DNA from: Burkholderia savannae
Lineage (GTDB): Bacteria; Pseudomonadota; Gammaproteobacteria; Burkholderiales; Burkholderiaceae
NCBI RefSeq assembly: GCF_001524445.2
Contig: NZ_CP013417.1
Location: 2,728,001 to 2,792,000 of the forward strand
Length of the DNA stretch: 64,000 bases
Direction of reading: 5' to 3'
The position numbers were made by a program, and so were the translations under genes. Below, one piece after another: positions 26,151 through 33,393 of the stretch. Below the pieces are notes generated by a model, which worked only from the letters and a program-made list of their open reading frames with translations, ran no database searches and was not told the DNA's origin. How positions within the stretch are numbered: the first letter of the stretch is position 1; each line of letters begins with the position of its first letter.

Positions 26151-27089
26151 ATGCAACTCCGCACACTTCGCTACTTCCAGGAACTCGCGCACTGCGCGTC
26201 GCTGCGCAAGGCATCCGAGCGGCTGCACGTCGCGCCGACCGCGATCAGCCGCCAGATCGAGCAACTGGAGCACCACTTCGGCGCGCCCTTGCTCGAGCGC
26301 GGACCGCGCGGCATTCGCCTGACCGCCGAAGGCGAATTCCTCGCCGAGCGCATCGATTCCGTGCTGCGCGAGCTCGACGAAGTGAAGACGCTGATCTCGG
26401 CGCGGCGCAATCTCGACGTCGGATCGGTGTCGGTCTATGCGTCGGAGGGCATCGTGTCGGGGCTGCTCGCGCCCGTGCTCGCCGAATTCACGCGACGCCA
26501 TCCGCGCATCCGCTTCGACATCACGGTCGCGAGCGCGCAGCACACGCTCGACGCGCTCTGCCAGGGCCGCGCGGATCTCGGCGTCGGCTTCTATCTGCCG
26601 CACCGGGCGGACGTCGAGATTCTCGACGCCGTCGATCTGTCGCATCGCGTGCTGGTGCCGCCGACGCACCCGCTGAGCGCGCGCGCGCGCGTCACGCTCG
26701 CGGAACTCGTCGACCAGCCGCTCGCGATTCCCGACGCGGCGTTCGGCGTGCGCCAGGCGCTCGAACGGATCGCGAAGCGCTCCGGCGTCACGCTCGAGCC
26801 ACTGTTCACGACCTGCTCGCTCGAAACGCAAAAGGCGCTCGCGCGGCAGGGCGCGGCGTTGCTGATCCTGCCGTGCTTCACGCCGCCCGGCGCGAACGGC
26901 GCCGCGCCCGCCGACGACACCGACCTGCATGCGGTGCCGATCGCCGACGCCGAGCTGCGGCAGGTCAGCGTCGCGCTTTGCGTATATCGGTATCGGCCGC
27001 GGTCGATCGCTGTGAACACGTGCGTCGAGATGCTGAAGGAAGCGATGGCGCGGCAACGGCAGGACGCCGGATTCGGCGAGAAAGGCTGA
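26151..27089 (+). CDS. LysR-family transcriptional regulator
   Basis: 312 residues from ATG 26151 (MQLRTLRYFQELAHCASLRK), the standard LysR opening; longer frames upstream are shadows. Winged helix-turn-helix at residues 5-60 (ASERLHVAPTAISRQIEQLE), effector domain about 90-295. It is convergent with the porin-MFS-amidase genes that follow, and may regulate them, but it is not divergent from them as classical LysR genes are. Confidence 0.93.
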   Translation: MQLRTLRYFQELAHCASLRKASERLHVAPTAISRQIEQLEHHFGAPLLERGPRGIRLTAEGEFLAERIDSVLRELDEVKTLISARRNLDVGSVSVYASEGIVSGLLAPVLAEFTRRHPRIRFDITVASAQHTLDALCQGRADLGVGFYLPHRADVEILDAVDLSHRVLVPPTHPLSARARVTLAELVDQPLAIPDAAFGVRQALERIAKRSGVTLEPLFTTCSLETQKALARQGAALLILPCFTPPGANGAAPADDTDLHAVPIADAELRQVSVALCVYRYRPRSIAVNTCVEMLKEAMARQRQDAGFGEKG

Positions 27090-27127
27090 CGGCTCGTCGT
27101 GCAAAGGGGTTCGGGCCGCGCTCGCCA

Positions 27128-27163
27128 CGGCCGCGGCGGCACCCGCAGCAGCCCCCGCGGCCG
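27128..27163. terminator. GC-rich hairpin between convergent genes
   Basis: Nine-base arms CGGCCGCGG (27128-27136) and CCGCGGCCG (27155-27163), 18-base loop, in the 77-base gap where lysR and the porin gene converge. It has no T-run on either side, so it may only stall or protect mRNA ends. Confidence 0.45.
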
Positions 27164-27166
27164 CCG

Positions 27167-28240
27167 TCAGAACCGCACGAAGAGCCCCGTGCCCGCCGCA
27201 AGCTGCGTCATTCCCGGCGCGGGCGCCGCCGTATAGTTGTTGACGCCGAAGTCGCTACCGCCGCCGTTGATCGCGTAGCCCGTCGTCACGTACACCGTGG
27301 TGCGCTTCGACAGCCAGTACAGCACCGACGCATTGACGAGCGTCGGCCGGCCGCCGCCTTCCTTGAACGCGTAGCGGCCGCCTTCGACGATCAGCTTCAA
27401 CGCCGGCGTCGGCATGTACTGCGCCGCCGCCCAGTAGATGTCGCCGTTCGGCGAGGCCTGCAGCGAGCCGCGCACGGCCACGACACCGCCCGACACCGTG
27501 AAGCGGTCGAACGCGTAGCGCGCGACCACGCTCGCGCGACGGTCGGCAGCGCCCGAGCGGTCGAGCGCGCCGCTCACGGTGCCGCGCACTTCCTCGTAGC
27601 CGGCGCGCGCCCAAAACCCGCCGAGCTTGTATTCGGCGGCGACGCCCCAGTAGCGGCCCGCGTCCGCGTTGCCCGGCCACTGTTGGCCGAAGCCGTACAT
27701 CGCCTCGACGTTCACGCCCGCGATGTCCGGCGACGCGTACTTGATCGAATTGTCGAGCCGCACGGTCGCGGGCGGAATCATGTTCAGCGAGAAGATCGAA
27801 TAGTTGTTGAAGAGCGTCGGCTCGTAGAGCACCGTCTTGTCGTACTGGACGCCGTACTGGCGGCCGAACGTCAGCGATCCGAAACGATCGCTCGTCAGGC
27901 CGACGAGCGCGATCCGGTTGAACGGCGTGTTCACCGCCGCGAACGCGCCGTTGCTGAGCGAAAAGCCGTTCTCGAGCTGAAAGATCGCGCGATAACCGCC
28001 GCCGAGATCCTCGCTGCCGCGCAGCCCGAAGCGCGACGGATACGACGTGCTCGCGTTGTTCGACGAGAGCGCGCCGTCGCCGGCCGCGTTCGCATGCGTC
28101 TTGTACTGGACGCCCGCGTCGAGCAGGCCGTACAGCGTCACCGAACTCTGCGCCGGCGCGGCCGCGCCGTAGCCGAATCCGACGCAAAGCGCCGCGCAGC
28201 GCCCGGCGCGCGCGAATCCGTCGAGTCGTCGATATTTCAT
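27167..28240 (-). CDS. Outer-membrane general porin (OmpC-like, 16-stranded)
   Basis: 357 residues from ATG 28240. Signal peptide ends at ...GAAAPAQ (about residue 31); the mature start SSVTLYGLLDAGVQYKT is the hallmark of Burkholderia/Neisseria-type porins, and the protein ends in Phe (GTGLFVRF), the outer-membrane assembly signal. The eyelet-loop region SLTFGRQYGVQYDKTVL is recognisable. It starts 55 bases after the MFS transporter gene, so outer- and inner-membrane uptake proteins appear co-transcribed. Confidence 0.93.
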   Translation of the reverse strand: MKYRRLDGFARAGRCAALCVGFGYGAAAPAQSSVTLYGLLDAGVQYKTHANAAGDGALSSNNASTSYPSRFGLRGSEDLGGGYRAIFQLENGFSLSNGAFAAVNTPFNRIALVGLTSDRFGSLTFGRQYGVQYDKTVLYEPTLFNNYSIFSLNMIPPATVRLDNSIKYASPDIAGVNVEAMYGFGQQWPGNADAGRYWGVAAEYKLGGFWARAGYEEVRGTVSGALDRSGAADRRASVVARYAFDRFTVSGGVVAVRGSLQASPNGDIYWAAAQYMPTPALKLIVEGGRYAFKEGGGRPTLVNASVLYWLSKRTTVYVTTGYAINGGGSDFGVNNYTAAPAPGMTQLAAGTGLFVRF

Positions 28241-28295
28241 CCGGATTCCTGCGTGACGGGAAGACATCGAGGAAAGGAGAACGACGGTGCGCGTC

Positions 28296-29630
28296 CTACC
28301 GCGCGGCGCGGCGGCCCGGCCAGGTCTCGGCGGCGAGCCAGCCGGCCGCGATGCAGATCGCGTTCGCGACGAGCAGGTAGCCCGTCGGCGCCATCGGATT
28401 GCCCGTGGCGCCGATGAGCCACGCGACGATGCTTTGCGCGGTGCCGCCGAACAGCGACACGGCGAGCGCGTAGACGATCGAGAATCCGGTCGAGCGCACG
28501 CGCTGCGGGAAGCTTTCCGCGATCAGCACGATGAGCGCCGCGCCGCTCATGCCGTGCAGGCCGGACAGCACGGTCAGCGTGGCGATGAACACGGCGGGCG
28601 TCGGATGCGACACGATCAGTTGCAGCGCCGGGAAGATCAGCAGCAACAGCAGCACGCGCGGCCAGATCAGGATCGCGCGGCGTCCGAAGCGATCCGACAG
28701 GCTGCCGCCGGCGAGCGAGCACACGGCGAGCGCCGCGCCCGTCGCAAGCGTCGCGAGCATCGCGACGCCGCCCGGCAGATGCAGCTCGGTCAACGCGAAC
28801 GTCGTCATGTAATTGAGGAAATACTGCGTGATCGTGCTGCCGAGCAGGATCATCAGGCCGATCGCGATCGGCCGCCGATGCCGCGCGTTCAGCTCGCACA
28901 GGATCGCGCGCGTCGAGCCGTACGCGCCGTGCGCGTCGATCGTGTCGGACAGCCGGCGGCGAATATAGATGCCGATCGGCAGCACCAGCAGGCCGAATGC
29001 GAACGGCACGCGCCAGCCCCATGCGTACAGGTCGGCCTCGGGCAGCGCGAGCGTGAGCACGTAGCCCGCGAGCCCCGCCGCGACCGCCGCGAAGCCTTGC
29101 GTCGCGACCTGCCAGCACGCGTACGCGCCGCGCCGCCCGGGCGGCGCAGCCTCGAGGATGTAGGTCGTCGCGGGTCCCGCCTCGCCGCCCCACGCGAGCC
29201 CCTGGATCAGCCGCGTGACGACAAGCAGGATCGGCGCGGCCACGCCGATCGTCTCGTATCCCGGCAGCACCGCGATCGCGCCCGTGCCGACCGCCATCAT
29301 CGCGAGCGTCAGCATCATCGCGGGCTTGCGGCCCGCCCGGTCCGCGTACGCGCCGATCGCGAGCGCGCCGAACGGCCGCACGACGAAGCCGAGCCCGAAC
29401 ACGGACACCGACAGCAATAGGCTCGTGAACGCGCTCTTCGACGGAAAGAACGTGTGGCCGATCATCACCGCGAACGTCGCATAGGTGCCGAAGTCGAAGA
29501 ACTCGACCGCGTTGCCGAGCGCGACCGCCGCGACGTTGCGGCGAGCGTCGGCGCGCGTCGCGGCCGGGCCGGCCGGCGCGGACGTGTCGCCGGACGCCGG
29601 CTGGTACGCGGGTTCAAGCAGGTCTTCCAT
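28296..29630 (-). CDS. MFS transporter, metabolite:H+ symporter (MHS) family
   Basis: 444 residues with about twelve membrane helices. N-terminal VALGNAVEFFDFGTYATFAV and the helix 2-3 loop RPFGALAIGAYADRAGRKPAM are MHS signatures (ProP, ShiA, KgtP relatives), which import organic acids, betaines or aromatic acids with protons. Lies between amidase and porin genes on the same strand, pointing to uptake of the amidase substrate or a related compound. Confidence 0.92.
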   Translation of the reverse strand: MEDLLEPAYQPASGDTSAPAGPAATRADARRNVAAVALGNAVEFFDFGTYATFAVMIGHTFFPSKSAFTSLLLSVSVFGLGFVVRPFGALAIGAYADRAGRKPAMMLTLAMMAVGTGAIAVLPGYETIGVAAPILLVVTRLIQGLAWGGEAGPATTYILEAAPPGRRGAYACWQVATQGFAAVAAGLAGYVLTLALPEADLYAWGWRVPFAFGLLVLPIGIYIRRRLSDTIDAHGAYGSTRAILCELNARHRRPIAIGLMILLGSTITQYFLNYMTTFALTELHLPGGVAMLATLATGAALAVCSLAGGSLSDRFGRRAILIWPRVLLLLLIFPALQLIVSHPTPAVFIATLTVLSGLHGMSGAALIVLIAESFPQRVRSTGFSIVYALAVSLFGGTAQSIVAWLIGATGNPMAPTGYLLVANAICIAAGWLAAETWPGRRAAR

Positions 29631-29786
29631 GGCGTGTCCTCGATCGAAGCGGCGACGATACCAGCCGCGGGCGCGGCGCGAGCGGCGCCCGCCGCCGAAC
29701 CGGATGCGGTGTCAGGATGGGGAAGCGAAAAGCCGGCGCAACGCGCACGGCGGCGCGCGGTACATGGCGCGCGGCGCGCGGCCGCG

Positions 29787-31181
29787 TCAGTGAGGCGGCG
29801 CGGGCCAGCGCGGCATCTCTCCGCGCCAATCCTCGTACGCCTTGCCGAGCTGCAGCACGAGGCGATCGGCGAAGCGCGGCCCGACGATCTGCAGGCCGAT
29901 CGGCATTCCGTTGCGCGCGAAGCCGCAATTGATCGACAGCGCCGGCTGCTCGCCCATGTTCCACGGAACCGTGAACGCGATGTGCTCGAACGGCCGCGCC
30001 GGATCGTCGGTCGGCCCCGCCCATTCGGCCGGGAAGCCGGTGACGACATTGGTCGGCGACAGCACCGCGTCGACCGACTGGAACAGGCGTGCGGCGGCCG
30101 CGCGCATCTCGAACGTCGCGCCGAAGCCGCGCACCGCGTCGACGCCCGACACCTTCGCGCCCTGCCCCGCCCACGCGAGGATGTACGGCAGGATGCGCGC
30201 GCGCGCCGCGTCCGGCAGCCGTTCGAGGTCGGCCCACAGGCGCGCCTGCCAGAAGCGGTCGAGGCCGTCGAGCATCGCGCGCGACAGCACGGGCGGCGCC
30301 TCGACGACCCGCGCGCCGTGCGCGGCGAAGCGCTCGGCCGCCGCCTCCACCGCCGCGACGATCTCCGGTTCCGGCGCGATCCCGCAGCCGGCGTCGAGCA
30401 TCAGGCCGATCCGCATGCCCGTCACGTCGGCGGGCGCGATCGCCCAGTCGATCGTCTCGGGCGGCAGGCTCGTCGCGTCGCGCCGGTCCGGGCGCGACAG
30501 GAAGCGCATCAGCAGCGCCGCATCGTCGAGCGTGCGCGTCATCGGCCCCGCGCAGCGGCCCGTGTAGTACGGATCGATCGGAATCCGCCCGTTCGACGGC
30601 TTGAAGCCGACGATCCCGCACCAGCCGGCCGGCAGCCGGATCGACCCGCCGATGTCGGTGCCCACGTGCAGCGGCCCGTAGCCCGCCGCCGCCGCCGCCG
30701 CCGCGCCGCTGCTCGAGCCGCCCGGATTGAGATCGAGCCGCCACGGATTGCGCGTGGTGCCGTACAGGCTCGACAGCCCCGACGACAGCATCGCGTAATC
30801 GGGCACCGTCGTCTTGCCGATCACGACCGCGCCCGCCTCGCGCAGCCGCATCGCGGCGGGCGCGTCGACGGTGGCGGGCGGCGCGTCGGCGGCCGCGGCC
30901 GAGCCTTGCGCGAGCCGGTCGCCCTCGGTCGCGATCAGCTCCTTGATCGTCACCGGCACGCCGTCGATACCGCTCAACGGCGCGCCCGCCGCCCAGCGGC
31001 GGGTCGACGCGAGCGCCTGTTCGCGCACGCGCTGCGGATCGAAGCGGCACAGCGCGTTCAGATGCGGCTCCCAACGGGCGATGTGGTCGATGAGCGCGTC
31101 CGCATAATCGGCGGGCGTCACGCTGCGGTTCTCGAATCGTTCGGCAAGCGAGCAGGCGGTCAGCTCGAGCAGCTCGGGCAT
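29787..31181 (-). CDS. Amidase signature family enzyme
   Basis: 464 residues from ATG 31181. The Ser-cisSer-Lys triad is complete: Lys in GVPVTIKELIATEG (about 78), and the Gly/Ser-rich region NPGGSSSGAAAAAAAGYGPL with GTDIGGSIRLPAGWCG (about 150-185). Hydrolyses a carboxamide to acid and ammonia. Heads the amidase-MFS-porin run; the 263 bases upstream contain TATAAA (near 31290) as a -10 candidate and duplicated ATCGCGC words. Confidence 0.93.
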   Translation of the reverse strand: MPELLELTACSLAERFENRSVTPADYADALIDHIARWEPHLNALCRFDPQRVREQALASTRRWAAGAPLSGIDGVPVTIKELIATEGDRLAQGSAAAADAPPATVDAPAAMRLREAGAVVIGKTTVPDYAMLSSGLSSLYGTTRNPWRLDLNPGGSSSGAAAAAAAGYGPLHVGTDIGGSIRLPAGWCGIVGFKPSNGRIPIDPYYTGRCAGPMTRTLDDAALLMRFLSRPDRRDATSLPPETIDWAIAPADVTGMRIGLMLDAGCGIAPEPEIVAAVEAAAERFAAHGARVVEAPPVLSRAMLDGLDRFWQARLWADLERLPDAARARILPYILAWAGQGAKVSGVDAVRGFGATFEMRAAAARLFQSVDAVLSPTNVVTGFPAEWAGPTDDPARPFEHIAFTVPWNMGEQPALSINCGFARNGMPIGLQIVGPRFADRLVLQLGKAYEDWRGEMPRWPAPPH

Positions 31182-31444
31182 GGTATCGGCCTCACAAGGT
31201 GGGAGACGGGCGGCCGGGCCGGCTGCGGCGGCCGCCCGCCGTCGTTGGATCTCACGATAGCAACGCAAAAAGCGCGATGGATAGCGCGATTTATATCGAA
31301 CGGCGCGCACGTTTTTCGAGCGCTCGCGGCGCGGCGCATCGTTCGCGAAGACGCCGGCCGGGCGCGTCGGACGGGCACCGGACGAGCGCCGAGCCCGCCC
31401 CGGACGCGCAGCGCGCGGGCACGGCCGCGCGCGTTCGGACTCGC

Positions 31445-32071
31445 TCAGAACGACGAGCCGGGTTCCTTCAGGAACGCGACTTCCTCGTCGCTCGACGGCC
31501 GGCCGAGGATCGCGTTGCGGTGCGGAAAGCGCCCGAAACGCTCGATCACGGCCGCATGGCGCAGCGCAAAGTCGTGATAGCCGGCGCAGCCTGCCTCGCC
31601 CTTGATTTGCGCGCACAGGCGCACGCCTTCGCGCTGGCTGTCGGGCGATTCGTCGTGCTCGAACGGCAAATACGCGAACGCGCGGTGATGGCCCGTCGGC
31701 AGCGCGCGGTCGCCGCCCGACGCGACGAGCGCCTTCGCGTGCGCGAGCGCCGCGCGATCGGCGGCGAACGCGGCCGGCGTGCCCCGGTGGATGCTGCGCG
31801 AGAACTGATCGAGCACGACGATGAGCGCGAGCGCGCCGAGCGGCGTGCGCGCCCATGCGTCGAGATCGCCCGCCTTCGCCGCGTCGACGAGCGCGCCGAA
31901 TCGCTCGCGCAGTCGCGCGTCGAGCGCCGGGCCGCCGCCGAACCACATCTTGCGCGCCGTGCCGAACGCCCGATCGCCGGGCGCGCCGAACCAGAAATCG
32001 AGCACGTCGCGCGCGCGCGGCTCGAGCGCCGCGGCCTCGCGCGCGCCGCCGTCCGCGTGCGGGGCCGTCAT
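31445..32071 (-). CDS. DUF924-family protein
   Basis: 208 residues from ATG 32071, which overlaps the alaX stop (ATGA). DUF924 hallmarks: VLDFWFGAPGDRAFG and KMWFGGGPALDARLRERFG near the N-terminus, IVVLDQFSRSIHRGTPAAFA in the middle and RFGRFPHRNAILGRPSSDEE near the C-terminus. All-helical, TPR-like fold; molecular role unknown. Confidence 0.92.
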   Translation of the reverse strand: MTAPHADGGAREAAALEPRARDVLDFWFGAPGDRAFGTARKMWFGGGPALDARLRERFGALVDAAKAGDLDAWARTPLGALALIVVLDQFSRSIHRGTPAAFAADRAALAHAKALVASGGDRALPTGHHRAFAYLPFEHDESPDSQREGVRLCAQIKGEAGCAGYHDFALRHAAVIERFGRFPHRNAILGRPSSDEEVAFLKEPGSSF

Positions 32072-32799
32072 GCGAGCTCCAGCACGAGACGGCGCGTGCG
32101 CGCGCTCTTCTTCTCGAGCTTCGCGACGCGCAGCCCGCCGATCTCCGCCGTGTTGCGCACGTGCGTGCCGCCGCACGGCTGCAGGTCGACGCCGCCGATC
32201 CGCAACAGACGCACGCGCCCGAGCCCCATCGGCGGCTTCACGCTCATCGTGCGCACGAGCTCCGGGCGCGCGGCCATCTCGTCGTCGGTGATCCATTCGG
32301 TCGTCACCGGATGCGCGCCGCCGACGAGCTCGGCCAGGCGCGCCTCCACGTGCTCGCGGTCGATCGGCTCGACCGTCGCGAAATCGACGCGCACGTAATC
32401 GGCGGTCACGCTGCAGCCGTCGACCGGGTACGGCAGCACCGCGCACAGCAGATGGCTCGCCGTGTGCAGCCGCATCCGCCGGAGCCGCGGCGCCCAGTCG
32501 ATCTCGGCGACGAGCGCATCGCCCGGCTTCACGCCCGCCGCGAACGCGTCCTGCCCCGGCGCGAGCACGTGCACAGCGTCGTCGGGCGTCGCGCCTTCGA
32601 ACTTTGCCTTGCGCGTGTCGGCGACGGAGAGCGTCGCGCCGCCCGCGAGCGTCAGCGTGCCGCTGTCGCCCGCCTGGCCGCCGCCAAGCGGATAGAACAC
32701 GGTTCGATCGAGGTGGATGCCGGCTTCGTCGACGGCCGTGACGAGCGCATCGCAGCGCGTCAGATAGGCGTCTTCGCGAAAGAGGGCTTGAGTGGCCAT
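32068..32799 (-). CDS. Alanyl-tRNA editing protein, AlaX type
   Basis: 243 residues, a free-standing copy of the AlaRS editing domain that deacylates Ser- or Gly-tRNA-Ala. Zinc ligands: HTASHLLCAV (His-x3-His, about 112-116) and QPCGGTHV (Cys-x3-His, about 208-212). The N-terminal beta-barrel (VFYPLGGGQAGDSGTL) makes it the larger AlaX-M form. Translationally coupled to DUF924. Confidence 0.94.
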   Translation of the reverse strand: MATQALFREDAYLTRCDALVTAVDEAGIHLDRTVFYPLGGGQAGDSGTLTLAGGATLSVADTRKAKFEGATPDDAVHVLAPGQDAFAAGVKPGDALVAEIDWAPRLRRMRLHTASHLLCAVLPYPVDGCSVTADYVRVDFATVEPIDREHVEARLAELVGGAHPVTTEWITDDEMAARPELVRTMSVKPPMGLGRVRLLRIGGVDLQPCGGTHVRNTAEIGGLRVAKLEKKSARTRRLVLELA

Positions 32800-32911
32800 G
32801 TGGGAGTCTCGGATATCGTTATCGGTGATCGGAAGCGATCAGTATGCGGCGCGGCGCGCGCGCCGCGACAGGCGCAATTTCGCGCGGCGCGCACCGAAGC
32901 GTACCGGAATT

Positions 32912-33322
32912 TCAGCCGGGACGGTTTCGCATCCAGTCGGCCGTTTCGTAGAACGCGTGCATCAGCCGCTCGCGCAGCGGCGTGTCGAGCCCCACGTCCT
33001 CCATCGCCCACGCGATGCAGCGCAGCCACTGGTCGCGCTCGTGCGACGCGATCGAAAACGGCAGATGCCGCGCGCGCAGCCGCGGATGGCCGAAGCGCTC
33101 GATGTAGTGATCGGGCCCGCCGAGCCAGCCGCACAGGAACCAGAACAGCTTGTCGCGCGAGCCGTCGAGCGCCGGCGGATGCAGCGCGCGAATGCCCGCG
33201 AATTCGGGCTCGAGGTCCATCAGGTCGTAGAAGCGGTCGACGAGCTCGCGCACGCGCGCCTCGCCGCCCACGAGTTCGAACGCCGTCGGCTGCGACGGCG
33301 CGTCATTGGTTGCATCGGTCAT
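32912..33322 (-). CDS. Group II truncated haemoglobin
   Basis: 136 residues. Globin landmarks: helix B LVDRFYDLMDLEPE, the CD region, the proximal helix ERFGHPRLRARHLPF supplying the haem His, and a group II Trp in DQWLRCIAWAME. Usually involved in O2/NO chemistry. Starts MTDATNDAP; monocistronic by spacing. Confidence 0.93.
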   Translation of the reverse strand: MTDATNDAPSQPTAFELVGGEARVRELVDRFYDLMDLEPEFAGIRALHPPALDGSRDKLFWFLCGWLGGPDHYIERFGHPRLRARHLPFSIASHERDQWLRCIAWAMEDVGLDTPLRERLMHAFYETADWMRNRPG

Positions 33323-33393
33323 ACGGACATCAGTCGAATGGAACAAACAAGAAAACGAAAAGCGGATCGCCGAAGATACCGCGTGCGCGCGAT

